Of a stretch of 64,000 nucleotides of DNA, positions 35,412 to 45,118 are shown one piece after another. How positions within the stretch are numbered: the first letter of the stretch is position 1; each line of letters begins with the position of its first letter. The stretch is from Hymenobacter qilianensis (GTDB lineage Bacteria; Bacteroidota; Bacteroidia; Cytophagales; Hymenobacteraceae). The DNA lies in NCBI RefSeq assembly GCF_014489555.1, contig NZ_CP060784.1:1302001-1366000 (forward strand), read 5' to 3'. A program made the position numbers and the translations under genes. Below the pieces are notes generated by a model, which had not been told where the DNA came from, did not search any database, and was given only the letters and a program-made list of their open reading frames with translations.

Positions 35412-36692
35412 ATGGCAACCGTATCCTTTCACTTGAAAGAGCCGGGGGCAGACCGCCCTACGGCCATTTATGCCCTACTCACCATTGACCGGCGTACCCG
35501 GATCAAGGTCTATACTGGGCAAAGTCTTCACCCTAGTAAATGGGTTAAAGCGGACCAGCGGGCGCAAGTCCGAGGCAAAGGCAATGAACTGAATGGACAC
35601 CTCAATGATGCACTGATTGCTATTGCGGAGCGGCTCCAGCTAGTCTATGCCGAGCACCTTGCGGCTGGGATGTTGCCAACTGCTGCCACCCTTCGTGAAG
35701 CTGCCGCACCAGCCCGAGCCGAAGAACCCATTGCTGCCCCAATCGCTCTTGGCGGAATGTTCTGGCAACGGTATGAGGAATGGGTTACTTACACACGTGA
35801 CGCCGGCACAGTTCGGACAGCGCAAGCGCACGCTACAGCTGGCCGGCACTTACGGGAGTTTGCTGATTCGACTGGATACGCTGTAGACTTTGATACACTC
35901 TCCACCACCGTGGGAGACCGATGGGCAGCTTATCTGCTGAACGTGGCCAAGCTGACCGACAACACAATAAACAAACACCTAGGGCGGGTAAAGTCATTCA
36001 TGAAATGGGCCGCCAAACGGGGTTACACTGAAAATACCGCGCTTGACCGTGTAAGCTGGGCACGCCGGGAGCCGGACGTTATTGCATTGGCTGCTGCCGA
36101 ATTAGCTGCCCTGGAAGATCTGCCCCTAGCCCCTGGCTCCCGCCTCGACAAAGCCCGCGCCTGGTTCCTGCTGGCTTGCTACACTGGCCTACGGTATTCC
36201 GACTTGGTGAGCATCCGTCCTCAACACCTACGGCCCGCTACTGCTGCTATGCCGGCACTGCTTCGCATAACTGCAAAGAAAACGCGCTCTGTGGTGAACA
36301 TACCTTTGAGCACCTCAGCCCTATCTATCGTTAATAGATTGCTGGCGGGAGAATTGGCAAGCATTAAAAGCCAGCCGATAACGAACCCTGTACTGAATCG
36401 CTTTTTGAAAGAGCTGGGGCAGTTGGCGGGCATTGATTCGCCCATCGAAGTTATTCGCTACCGGGGCGGTATTGCCGACGTAACAACGTGCCCCAAGTAC
36501 GAAAAGCTGACTGTTCACACTGCCCGGCGCACGTTCGTGACCCTGAACCTGGGCAAGGGTATGAGCGCCGAATTTGTGATGAAGCTAACCGGGCACACGT
36601 CTTACAAGTCCTTCCAGCGGTATGTGAACTTGACGCCCCAGCGGGTAGCCGAGGAATTTGCGAAGTTCCACGAAATGCCGAGCACGCATTAA
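35412..36692 (+). CDS. Tyrosine recombinase (integrase) of the island
   Basis: 426 residues from ATG 35412 (MATVSFHLKEPGADRPT); the frame is open further upstream but through the GTACCCC repeats. The N-terminal region has an arm-binding fold and a SAM-like core-binding domain (FADSTGYAVDFDTLSTTVG). The catalytic domain shows CYTGLRYSDLVSI (Arg), VHTARRTFVTLNLGKG (HxxR), LTGHTSYKSFQRYVNL (His and the nucleophilic Tyr). Bacteroidetes integrases of this type insert at tRNA 3' ends, which fits the flanking att repeats at 35.2 and 51.5 kb. Confidence 0.95.
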   Translation: MATVSFHLKEPGADRPTAIYALLTIDRRTRIKVYTGQSLHPSKWVKADQRAQVRGKGNELNGHLNDALIAIAERLQLVYAEHLAAGMLPTAATLREAAAPARAEEPIAAPIALGGMFWQRYEEWVTYTRDAGTVRTAQAHATAGRHLREFADSTGYAVDFDTLSTTVGDRWAAYLLNVAKLTDNTINKHLGRVKSFMKWAAKRGYTENTALDRVSWARREPDVIALAAAELAALEDLPLAPGSRLDKARAWFLLACYTGLRYSDLVSIRPQHLRPATAAMPALLRITAKKTRSVVNIPLSTSALSIVNRLLAGELASIKSQPITNPVLNRFLKELGQLAGIDSPIEVIRYRGGIADVTTCPKYEKLTVHTARRTFVTLNLGKGMSAEFVMKLTGHTSYKSFQRYVNLTPQRVAEEFAKFHEMPSTH

Positions 36693-36703
36693 GGGTCTGT
36701 TAA

Positions 36704-37906
36704 ATGGATACAGGAACCTCTTACCGTGACTATGAAAGTCCCTTGCCAGCAATAAATTGGGCCAGTGTAGCAGATGAGTCTGACTTAGAAGCTTTATCAT
36801 TTTGGGTTTATGCTCTAGGAGACCACGACTGGCAAGGCGCGCCTGGAGAATTACCCCCGCCCATTCGTTACGAACGCATCTATTTCAACTCCCCAGAGCG
36901 AGAAAAATGGCTTAACGCACTAGAAACTTTGTTACGTCGAGCTATCCCATTTTTATACGATGAAGGGCAATTTGCTGTCCTTTCACAACATTTACCCTTT
37001 GAAACGAGACCGGAGCAACTACACCAAATGCTGGTTAAGAGCCTGTGGGCAGCAGACCGTCTAAAGTCATGGATTAGGCTAAGACGTGAGTCAGCAATTG
37101 AACAGTTTATCAAAGCGCTGGGTACAGTATATGCCGATGTTGATTATGGCCCTGACTCCGAATTTGATGTTGATGATGAATCTAAGATTCCAGTGAAGAT
37201 TGGGCTACATCCCGACTGGGACGAACAGGAAAGGCTTCTTGGCTTGCTCAGAATGTTTGAAGTAGAAATTCAGAAAACTGCTGTGAGTGCTTCTCTTAGA
37301 GTCGCGGCTCACCGCTTAGAAGCGCTTGCTAATTTTCCATTAGAGGACTTTTTTACTGAAATTTCTTATCCAAATGCAATAATTAATTTAAATTCTTTTA
37401 TTTATTTTCATCCTGGCCTTACTTGGCTCAACTTGGATGACTTCAAAACTCCCAATAAGTTGGAATCTGACTTTATTCAAGACTTTAGAAAGTCACTGGG
37501 GTTCAAAATAGGGTATGCTAAAGTAGCATTGGGTCTTGTGCTTGCTGCACTTGGCGAAAATGCTGTTTTACAGCATTCACCTTCCGTACCAATTGGTGCT
37601 TATCCTTGGACTTTTATAGAAGAGATAGCCGAAGAAATTGAGTTGCGTTCCAAGGGCAGATTTATGGTAGTGGATAAAAACATCCAAGCTGCCTGTGCCG
37701 GGTTTATTATAGCGTTAAAAGAGGTTAGCATTTTACCTAAAGAGAAAACGCTTCCAACACTATACGAAGCTTTTTCTGCCCATTACAACTGCAAAATTGG
37801 GTCTGACCGTGATGGGCCTATTCGTCAGCTTTGGAAATCGAAGGCTATAAAGGCGCTAGCAAAACGACAGGAAGGCCCGTCTTTACAAACCAAAGTCCCG
37901 AATTAA
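36704..37906 (+). CDS. Hypothetical island protein
   Basis: 400 residues, no signal peptide or membrane segment. It starts 11 bp after the integrase stop, so may be co-transcribed. It has many aromatic and acidic residues in the first third (SFWVYALGDHDWQGAPGE), a helical middle (RLLGLLRMFEVEIQKTA) and a C-terminal GSDRDGPIRQLWKSKAIKAL. I do not recognise the family. Codon composition is more A/T-rich than its neighbours. The position between an integrase and an excisionase-like gene is common for accessory genes of integrative elements. Confidence 0.75.
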   Translation: MDTGTSYRDYESPLPAINWASVADESDLEALSFWVYALGDHDWQGAPGELPPPIRYERIYFNSPEREKWLNALETLLRRAIPFLYDEGQFAVLSQHLPFETRPEQLHQMLVKSLWAADRLKSWIRLRRESAIEQFIKALGTVYADVDYGPDSEFDVDDESKIPVKIGLHPDWDEQERLLGLLRMFEVEIQKTAVSASLRVAAHRLEALANFPLEDFFTEISYPNAIINLNSFIYFHPGLTWLNLDDFKTPNKLESDFIQDFRKSLGFKIGYAKVALGLVLAALGENAVLQHSPSVPIGAYPWTFIEEIAEEIELRSKGRFMVVDKNIQAACAGFIIALKEVSILPKEKTLPTLYEAFSAHYNCKIGSDRDGPIRQLWKSKAIKALAKRQEGPSLQTKVPN

Positions 37907-38002
37907 GTCCCGTAACCCACGTCGGGCTTTGTCTATCCATACCTAGGCGGACCTATTTCGCATCGTCGCTGACTTGCACACCTCTCCGTCAGCTTCTAAC
38001 CG

Positions 38003-38329
38003 ATGCCAGCTATTATCCCTGTGGGTGTTGATTACACTCAGCTATTAGAAGACTTCCGTGCTTTAATCCGGCATGAGCTAAACCATCATGCGCCGCCGGT
38101 CGCGCCCACCGGGGCTATCCCAGCGCTGGGCGACGAACTGCTGACTTTGCGTGAAGCAGCCCAAGTGCTAGACGTAACGGTGCAGACCGTACACGACTGG
38201 AAGCGACGTGGCTTGCTAAAATACCACAAGCTGGGCAGTCGCACCTACATAAAAAAGGCCGATGTGTTGACCGCACTAAGCGGGCATCAGCGGAGCGTTA
38301 AATCCGGCAAGGGGGGTCCCCGTGGATAA
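38003..38329 (+). CDS. Helix-turn-helix (excisionase/MerR-type) DNA-binding protein
   Basis: 108 residues. The segment LLTLREAAQVLDVTVQTVHD followed by WKRRGLLKYHKLGSRTYIKK is the winged HTH of the helix_turn_helix_17/excisionase family, which in integrative elements directs excision or replication. The stop overlaps the next start by 8 bp (38322-38329), indicating coupling to the VirE-N gene. Confidence 0.85.
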   Translation: MPAIIPVGVDYTQLLEDFRALIRHELNHHAPPVAPTGAIPALGDELLTLREAAQVLDVTVQTVHDWKRRGLLKYHKLGSRTYIKKADVLTALSGHQRSVKSGKGGPRG

Positions 38330-39184
38330 GCTGCTGCCTAATTCAAAACCGCCCTTAAGCTCTGACGAGTTAGCGGTCGCGCTTGCCTTAACCGGCAAAA
38401 GCACTCCTACCCCGACCGAATTGGCGACAGCGTTGCGAATAATGTACCCTGCTGGGGATGGACCGACTGTGAATGACGTGCTGGCGGCCGGCCAACTTGT
38501 TTACACAATTGATAGGCAACGCCTCCGGCTGCCTCCCCTCACGCCCGCCAAGTTAGAGCAACGCATGAAGACACCACCGGCCGGGCCAGTAGTCCCTCCC
38601 AGGGTCACCGGACTGTTTAGCTTTTACGAAGGAGGTGGTATTGGCAATACCACCCCTTCAATGACACTTACGCTAGCCGAATTACACGGGGTGTTAGTTT
38701 CGCCTCGATACAGTACTCGCACCAAGGCCCTGCGGGAAGCAACAGTAGATACAGCGCGGAAGGCAATCAAGAAAACCCTCGACTATGTGACCCCAGCTGG
38801 CGTTTTCAGCCACCGGGCAAATGCCGGGGTGCAAAGCCTCTCGGGGCTGTTGGTGCTAGATTTCGACCACTTGCCCGATGTGAACGCAGCTTGGGCAGCC
38901 CTGATGGCAGATGAATTGTTGGCACCGGGGCTAGCTATGCTGTTCACCAGTCCCAGCGGAGATGGCTTAAAAGCCATTGTATGGACTGACCCGGAAGCCG
39001 ACCATTTGGGTAATTTCCGGGATATGCTGACTACTTGAAAGCCCATTATGCGCACTTGGGCCTCGTACCAGACGAAGCAGGTAAGGACCTCGCCCGCGCC
39101 TGTTTCGTGCCCCACGACCCGGCAGCTTGGCTTGCACCGCCCCCGATGCTTCGGCCGCAGCCTGACAGCCAATTCTATTTTTAA
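38322..39184 (+). CDS. VirE N-terminal/BT4734-like domain protein (one apparent frameshift)
   Basis: About 287 residues. The core has FSFYEGGGIGNTTPSMTLTL-like features, then TRTKALREATVDTARKAIKK, GVFSHRANAGVQSLSGLLVL and FDHLPDVNAAW with LFTSPSGDGLKAIVW. This is the VirE-N/BT4734-like primase-associated domain found in front of DUF3987 in Bacteroidetes elements. The printed frame stops at 39038, but a one-base loss near 39029-39034 restores LKAHYAHLGLVPDEAGKDLA and PHDPAAW to a stop at 39184, 12 bp before the next gene. It likely takes part in element replication. Confidence 0.82.
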
Positions 39185-39196
39185 AAAAAGCTGGCA

Positions 39197-41134
39197 ATGA
39201 AAATCAACCTCAAATCTTTGCGGGCGGCAACGCCTACCCCAAAAACTCATCTGCCCAACGGTTTTGCTCGACCCAATGCTGTACCCACCCCGCGGCAATC
39301 GGCCCCGAATGACACGCTGGATTGGTGCATTGAAACATTTAGCCGTGGACCGTGCCCCATGCCTAGCCAGGGCCGCAACGACTGGCTCGCCGCGCTGGCA
39401 CTTTTCTGCAACGAGCGTGGGGTACTGGAAACAGACATGCTTTCCTGGGCGCTGACCCACCCCGCATTGCACGGCCACGGCGAAGACCGGATCATGAAGA
39501 CCGTTAGCGGTATTTATCGCGAAAAAGTATCTGACCACGGCACTAAAGTGGCTGACTACAGCCATGGCCGGGCGGCAAGCCCTCGCCCACCTTCAACCAA
39601 AGCGAGCGAGGCGGAGTGGCCAACCCCAGCCGCCTTATCCCCACGCCTTCGGCCAGTGCCGGCGTTTAATGAGAATTTATTTCCGCCCGCTCTGCGGCCC
39701 GCCCTGCGTGATGTGGCTCACCGTCTGCAATGCCCGCCCGATTGGCCTGCCGTGGCCTGGATGGTGATGATGGGGGCTGTGGTGGGCAACCGCTGTGGCA
39801 TCCGGCCCAAACAACTCGACACGGGATGGCTGGAAGTGCCAAATTTGTGGGGGGCGATAGTGGCCGACCCTTCCAAAATGAAAACTCCCACGCTTAACGC
39901 GGCGCTTTACCCACTCAAAGAGCTTGACCGCGTTGCCCGCAATGAACACCGTGATAATATTCGCTCACACGAAGCGGAAGCTGAGGTGCTCAAAGCCCGT
40001 AAGGAGGCCATTAAAAAGAAGCTCACTAGAGCCGCTGACAAAGGGATTGAGGATGATTTGATGAGTCTGCAAGCGCAACTGGCTAATCTTGAAGCAACCT
40101 CGGCCCCGGTGGCCCGCCGCTACTTAGTCAATGATAGCACTGTAGAGAAACTCGTCGAGTTGTTGATCGATAATCCTCGGGGCCTACTCGTTTTTCGGGA
40201 TGAGTTGACTGGCTTATTGCTAACCTGGGAGAAGCAGGGCCGCGAAACCGATCGGCAGTTTTATCTAGAAGCTTGGAACGGCACCGGCGATTACGGGAGC
40301 GATAGAATTGGTCGCGGCTCCTCATATGTGCAAAATTGCTGTTTGTCGTTGCTGGGCGGTATTCAGCCCGATAAACTGGCCAACTACTTGAGGCAGACGC
40401 AAAACGGCGAAAACGATGGCATGACGCAGCGTTTTTCGTTACTGACTTGGCCTGACCCTCGCCCTTTTAAATACATAGACGTAGTTCCCGACCACGCCGC
40501 CCACGCCGACGCTGCTGAATTGCTACGCCGCCTTGATGCGTTAGACCCCATAAAGGCTGGGGCAACTATACGCCCTGGCGATCTTATTCCTGCTTTTCAT
40601 TTCGACCTAGCCGCTCAAGAAGTGTTCGTGGCTTGGCTTACCAAATGGCAACTGGCGCTTGAAAGCAGCGATGAAAGCCCAGCTTTGGTGCAGCACTTGG
40701 CCAAATACCGCAAGCTGTTCCCAGCTTTGGCTTTGCTGTTTCACTTGCTTGAAATTGTAAGCGGAGCCACCGCACCCGGTCCCGTTAGTCAATGGGCCGC
40801 CGAATTGGCTGAGCAGTGGTGCGCCTATTTCGCGGCCCATGCCCGGCGCATTTACGCCTATGGTGCCAACGGTAGCAATGCTGCTACGCTAGGGGAACAC
40901 ATAAGTAAAGGCCACTTAAAGGCGAATTTCACTGCGCGCGATATTCAACGCAAAGGTTGGCAGGGCTTAACCGACAAGGTAGCGGTGGCAACTGCCTTGG
41001 AAGACCTGGTTGAGGCCAGCTGGATACGTGAACTACATGCCCAACCAGCTTCAGAGGTAGGACGACCACATAGTACGGTTTACGAAGCCAACCCCAGTAT
41101 TTTTCTGAAAGGGCCAGAAAGCCGAGCACACTAA
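39197..41134 (+). CDS. DUF3987 protein (element replication helicase/primase-like)
   Basis: 645 residues, intact. The N-terminal part has a primase C-terminal-like helical segment (RNDWLAALALFCNERGVLE), then the DUF3987 core: WPAVAWMVMMGAVVGNRCGI, IVADPSKMKTPTLNAALYPL at a Walker-like position, FRDELTGLLLTWEKQGRETD and GSSYVQNCCLSLLGGIQPDK. DUF3987 proteins in phages and integrative elements are thought to act in replication, often next to VirE-N proteins as here. The exact biochemical role is unproven. Confidence 0.88.
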   Translation: MKINLKSLRAATPTPKTHLPNGFARPNAVPTPRQSAPNDTLDWCIETFSRGPCPMPSQGRNDWLAALALFCNERGVLETDMLSWALTHPALHGHGEDRIMKTVSGIYREKVSDHGTKVADYSHGRAASPRPPSTKASEAEWPTPAALSPRLRPVPAFNENLFPPALRPALRDVAHRLQCPPDWPAVAWMVMMGAVVGNRCGIRPKQLDTGWLEVPNLWGAIVADPSKMKTPTLNAALYPLKELDRVARNEHRDNIRSHEAEAEVLKARKEAIKKKLTRAADKGIEDDLMSLQAQLANLEATSAPVARRYLVNDSTVEKLVELLIDNPRGLLVFRDELTGLLLTWEKQGRETDRQFYLEAWNGTGDYGSDRIGRGSSYVQNCCLSLLGGIQPDKLANYLRQTQNGENDGMTQRFSLLTWPDPRPFKYIDVVPDHAAHADAAELLRRLDALDPIKAGATIRPGDLIPAFHFDLAAQEVFVAWLTKWQLALESSDESPALVQHLAKYRKLFPALALLFHLLEIVSGATAPGPVSQWAAELAEQWCAYFAAHARRIYAYGANGSNAATLGEHISKGHLKANFTARDIQRKGWQGLTDKVAVATALEDLVEASWIRELHAQPASEVGRPHSTVYEANPSIFLKGPESRAH

Positions 41135-41189
41135 ACTGACTTAATAAATCGCACATGTAAGGTGTTCCAAAAACCCTCTCTAAAATGCC

Positions 41190-41678
41190 TTGAAAATTCA
41201 CTCTGCAAACGTCAAAAAGCGAGGTCAGCTAACTGTCCCTAAAACAGTAGCTTTACGAACACCAACATTCAATCTTATGCCAAGTACACCTGTTGTAGTA
41301 TGGTTTGAAAAAGGCCGCTACCAGCACATTGAAAGTTTAGCAGATTTAGCTCAACAGATTCATAAAATGAATGTTACTGACACTGACTTAGCTAACCAAA
41401 ATTATAGACTTAAGAATCGTCTTACTCTCATTTACCGCGAAGGGGATGGTGGCCCGACTAAGAGCGATCCCATCTTTAAACTTGACTCGATGGAACTAAA
41501 TAATTACTCCTCATCGCCTCATGCTTTTTTGCGAAAATCGAACGCAGGAGAGTGGGAACTAAGAGATAATGAGAATAATTTGGTGCCACTCAAAGCAATA
41601 AGTGAAGCTAAAAACATCAATAACTTTTTTAAAAACGAAGAGGCATTTCGCAAATTATTCCCTAAAGCAGGTATTTGA
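41190..41678 (+). CDS. Hypothetical island protein
   Basis: 162 residues. A basic N-terminus (SANVKKRGQLTVPKTVAL) is followed by WFEKGRYQHIESLADLAQQI and a C-terminal helical part (SEAKNINNFFKNEEAFRKLF). No recognised domain. It is more A/T-rich than the neighbouring replication genes. The stop overlaps the region just upstream of the serine recombinase start (15 bp before it). Confidence 0.6.
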   Translation: MKIHSANVKKRGQLTVPKTVALRTPTFNLMPSTPVVVWFEKGRYQHIESLADLAQQIHKMNVTDTDLANQNYRLKNRLTLIYREGDGGPTKSDPIFKLDSMELNNYSSSPHAFLRKSNAGEWELRDNENNLVPLKAISEAKNINNFFKNEEAFRKLFPKAGI

Positions 41679-41692
41679 TCCACTGCTACACA

Positions 41693-42298
41693 ATGACCGC
41701 TGCTATCTACGCCCGCGTCTCTACTAAAGACAAAGGCCAAACCAACGAAAACCAACTCCGCGAGCTACGGGCCTTCGCTGAACGCTTGGGCTTCACATTA
41801 TATAAGGAGTACTGCGACCAGGAAAGCGGTGGTACCGCCAACCGGCCCCAATTCCAGCAACTGTTCGTTGATGCTCACCAGCGACGCTTTGATGTGGTGC
41901 TGTTCTGGTCGCTCGACCGCTTTAGCCGCGAGGGCGTGACTGAAACACTCAATCATTTGCAGAGGCTAACCACTGCTGGTGTCCAGTTTAAGTCCTTCAC
42001 CGAGCCATTTCTTGACTCAACCGGGCCGTTCCGGGAAGCTATTATTGGTTTCATCGCTGCCATTGCCAAGCAAGAGCGGGTGAGACTGGGTGAACGAGTT
42101 CGGGCGGGGTTGGCTCGCAGCACGAAGAAATCGGGTAGGCCATCCCTGCCGGCCGACTTGGTAGCTAGTATCCAACTAGAATTGGATGCCGGCTTGGGAC
42201 AGCGGGCCACTGCTCGCAAGTTGGGAGTGGCACCAGCAGTAGTTAATCGGCTAGCGCAGGCGAATGGAAAAAGAGTCGTTTCTGCTCAATCTAACTGA
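41693..42298 (+). CDS. Serine recombinase (resolvase/invertase family)
   Basis: 202 residues. ATG 41693 gives MTAAIYARVSTKDKGQTNEN with the catalytic Ser in ARVST. DVVLFWSLDRFSREGVTE is the conserved resolvase block, LDSTGPFREAIIGFIAAIAKQE is the E-helix region, and the C-terminus has an HTH (GLGQRATARKLGVAPAVVNR). A second recombinase besides the tyrosine integrase suggests resolution of dimers or an older transposon inside the island. A 32-bp perfect inverted repeat lies 80 bp downstream. Confidence 0.93.
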   Translation: MTAAIYARVSTKDKGQTNENQLRELRAFAERLGFTLYKEYCDQESGGTANRPQFQQLFVDAHQRRFDVVLFWSLDRFSREGVTETLNHLQRLTTAGVQFKSFTEPFLDSTGPFREAIIGFIAAIAKQERVRLGERVRAGLARSTKKSGRPSLPADLVASIQLELDAGLGQRATARKLGVAPAVVNRLAQANGKRVVSAQSN

Positions 42299-42379
42299 TT
42301 CCTGACCGCAATCTGCCGGTACTACCATGAATCAAGCGCAAGTAGTAAGCTCCAATCCACAAATTATTATTTACCAAAT

Positions 42380-42447
42380 GGCTGTTCGATAAGCTGACAA
42401 AACCGACAAAAACACTTTTGTCGGTTTTGTCAGCTTATCGAACAGCC
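42380..42447. repeat. Perfect 32-bp inverted repeat between resolvase and restriction genes
   Basis: The left arm (42380-42411) starts GGCTGTTCGATAAGCTGAC and contains two GACAAAA units. The right arm (42416-42447) is its exact complement, with loop ACAC. A T-rich stretch follows on the plus side. It lies between convergent genes, so it could be a bidirectional terminator, but the stem is unusually long; a recombinase site is an alternative. Confidence 0.8.
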
Positions 42448-42544
42448 GTTTTGCTTTTTGCACGATTAACTTCTAAGACAGTTTATATCCATTGGCTACT
42501 ATACTGCCTAGTGTAGAGCTGTTCCTACTTCTATAAAGCACAGT

Positions 42545-45118
42545 TTATGAGTAATTGCCTGCCACAGCACTCTTGTAAATGGATTCTGCATTGGTCGCCC
42601 CCACTATTGCTCGGCGAACATCGGGGTTGGTCAAATTCAGTACGCGCATATTTCCTTCAACTTCTGCAACCGCTTCGATACGGCGGTAAAACTGTGAATG
42701 CGTTTCAGCGTAACGAGCCAAGCCTTGCAATTTTGGTAGTGCATCGGCAAGGTGAAAACCATGTGGATCGACTATATCGACCACAATCGTTTCATCCTGT
42801 TCCGCGAAGAAGATGAAATCTGGTCTGACTATTTTAGTGTCATTACCATTTGTATAGGCAATGCCTAATGAGTCTTGGCTAGGGCGGTCAGGATTTCGGT
42901 ACCAGCATTTAAAGCCGTTTCGCTTCATCTCGCTCGACAAAACAGCCTGCTCCCAAGACTTTAATTCAGATGGATATAAACCCTTCTCATCGCACAGTAA
43001 ATGCTGCTGATACGTCGGAACATCCGTTTCCGAACCATTGCCTTCGCGCACCTTGGTTTGTTCGACGCGCGATACGGGCAGTGCTAAATCTACATCCTGT
43101 GGCTCCGTGCTGAGGGCGACGATTTGCCGGTAAGCCTCTTGCCGGTCGTGCGGCAGTTCCTTGATTTGGCAGCGGTATTCCGAAAACCATGAATCGGACA
43201 GTGCTTTCGCTTCGGCGTCGAACAGGATTTGCAGGTTCTCCAAGAGGTGCAGAGCAGCGACATCCTCACGGGCCTCAATCAGTGCATCATCGAAATCATC
43301 AGCAGCTTCCGGTTTGCGTTTCGCCCTTTCGATGGTGTACGTGCGAGCAATATCAGGGGTGATGATGCGCGCGGTGTGTCGGTAAGCGTCCCCGACTACA
43401 GCGTCATCTGCGTCGGCTTGGAATAGGTCGTGACGAGTCTGGTGGCTTTGCATACTGAAAATAATGGTACGCCCATCCACTGTCATTACGGCTGCCCGTT
43501 TTTCAGTAAACGCTTGCTCCCGTTCAGCAATGAAATTGTCTAGCATCTTATGCATGGCAGCGTGAGCCTTGCCACCTGCACCAGGTAGCAGACCATCAGA
43601 AGCCAGTTCATGGGCCAGCGCAGTTAGACGAATAGCCGGTTTCGCGCCACGCTGTGGGCGGGTTTGAGAAGGCAGCAAAACGAATTTGTTCCACACCATT
43701 TGCGGCACGTCAGGATTGGGCTTCATCTCCTTCGGGTTCATGAGAATGCGCCCCGTTGGCGGTGTATCTCCACCACCCTCACTCAATGCCTTTACGACGT
43801 CTGCAACTGTCTTCTTATCAAACCTCGGAAGCAGACAATCGACGCTGTTAAGTCTGTCGTTGCCGGGGATGCGACGTGCGAGTGGTGTGCGCACCATGCG
43901 GCCCAGCATCTGAGCAATGTAGGTCCGGTCACTTGCCGGGCGGAAGGATACCATCACTTCGGCACGAGGGCAGTCCCACCCGGTGCTAATGGCATCCTTG
44001 GCAATGAGGATCCGTATTGAAGTGTCATGCTGAACGCGCTGTGGTTCGATGTAAGGCACTGAATACTTGCCGAATGCCTGAGTCTTGTGTTCACCGAACA
44101 CATGGGCAACGGATGTCTCCGGTAAATCCCGCCATAGCTCAAAAATCGTATGAAGCGCGCGGCCGATTTCATTGGAATTAGGTGTGTTAGGTACCTGTAG
44201 CACCATCAGCGGAAGCACGGTTTCGCCGTTTTCCTGTTGAGTTGTATAAGCCGCCCATTCCTCTGTGGATTGACGCAACTTGTTTGCAGCACGGCGCACC
44301 AACACCGTGTCGAAATCACCCGTTGATTCCTCGGGAATGTCCAGCACAATAGTGTCTTTCAACAAGCCGGAATCTTGCACGAGGCTTGTATCCACGGTCA
44401 CAGCAGGCAGTGTGCTGCGGCCCTGTGCACCTTCCATTGCCTTGTTGAAACGTTCCACCGTAGCGGATATGCCCCAGACAACTGGGATACCTGGTACGCC
44501 CTTCTCGCCGTTGATAAGCCGCTTAACAATGGTGGATTTTTCGCTATTCTCCTTGCCAATGCCACGATGCGCCTCATCCTGGACCAAGTATAGGGTAAGT
44601 GCCGGGTCTTCGATGGTGTTGCGGATTGTTTCCCAAATAGTGTGGTTTCGCAGGTCGGGCCGCATCTCGGGGAATGTGCCTTCATATTCCTCATCACCAT
44701 CAGAACCACGAACAAGAAGGCTGTTCTTACTCAGTTTCCCCGTGTTCAGAAAATAGATTTTTCCGGGGTTGAATTTAGAGCGATTAAAGGTGTTTGCGAC
44801 TACTTCCAAGTCCGTGTACCGCAGGCGGTCAGACGCCTCCAATAGCCGGAAGCGCGTTTGCTCATTCAAGGAGGGATCGTCGCTAAACCAGAGCACAACG
44901 GCGCCTGGGTCGCGGTCGAAGTCAAAACCGTCATCGCCGTGAAACAGTGCTTCGAACACCGCTGCAGCCATCACCGTCTTGCCCGCGCCGGTGGCAGCAG
45001 TCAGCGAAAAAGCATTTTTACGTTTGTATCTGCCATGCCAGTCCTCGCGCGCTATTTGCAGATTTACAAGCACATCGCGGACAGCTTTATCTTGGTAATC
45101 TTTGAGTGTAAACTTCAT
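42545..45118 (-). CDS. Type III-like restriction subunit (Res), DEAD/DEAH helicase-nuclease
   Basis: 857 residues, intact. Helicase motifs: Walker A TAATGAGKTVMAAAV near residue 42, DEAH-type LVQDEAHRGIG, motif III WGISATVERF, and C-terminal helicase motifs STGWDCPRAEV and QMLGRMVRTP. Near the C-terminus is a PD-(D/E)xK-like nuclease pattern (RPDFIFF then VVDIVDPHG). It translocates on DNA and cuts unmodified sites with the Mod partner. The start overlaps the mod stop by 4 bp, so the two are one operon. It may act as a stand-alone defence within the island. Confidence 0.92.
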   Translation of the reverse strand: MKFTLKDYQDKAVRDVLVNLQIAREDWHGRYKRKNAFSLTAATGAGKTVMAAAVFEALFHGDDGFDFDRDPGAVVLWFSDDPSLNEQTRFRLLEASDRLRYTDLEVVANTFNRSKFNPGKIYFLNTGKLSKNSLLVRGSDGDEEYEGTFPEMRPDLRNHTIWETIRNTIEDPALTLYLVQDEAHRGIGKENSEKSTIVKRLINGEKGVPGIPVVWGISATVERFNKAMEGAQGRSTLPAVTVDTSLVQDSGLLKDTIVLDIPEESTGDFDTVLVRRAANKLRQSTEEWAAYTTQQENGETVLPLMVLQVPNTPNSNEIGRALHTIFELWRDLPETSVAHVFGEHKTQAFGKYSVPYIEPQRVQHDTSIRILIAKDAISTGWDCPRAEVMVSFRPASDRTYIAQMLGRMVRTPLARRIPGNDRLNSVDCLLPRFDKKTVADVVKALSEGGGDTPPTGRILMNPKEMKPNPDVPQMVWNKFVLLPSQTRPQRGAKPAIRLTALAHELASDGLLPGAGGKAHAAMHKMLDNFIAEREQAFTEKRAAVMTVDGRTIIFSMQSHQTRHDLFQADADDAVVGDAYRHTARIITPDIARTYTIERAKRKPEAADDFDDALIEAREDVAALHLLENLQILFDAEAKALSDSWFSEYRCQIKELPHDRQEAYRQIVALSTEPQDVDLALPVSRVEQTKVREGNGSETDVPTYQQHLLCDEKGLYPSELKSWEQAVLSSEMKRNGFKCWYRNPDRPSQDSLGIAYTNGNDTKIVRPDFIFFAEQDETIVVDIVDPHGFHLADALPKLQGLARYAETHSQFYRRIEAVAEVEGNMRVLNLTNPDVRRAIVGATNAESIYKSAVAGNYS

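Noticed and set aside
41693..42298. Phage-type invertase controlling a phase-variable gene
   Set aside because: No inverted pair of sites around a promoter or gene segment is visible. The only palindrome nearby is a single closed hairpin.
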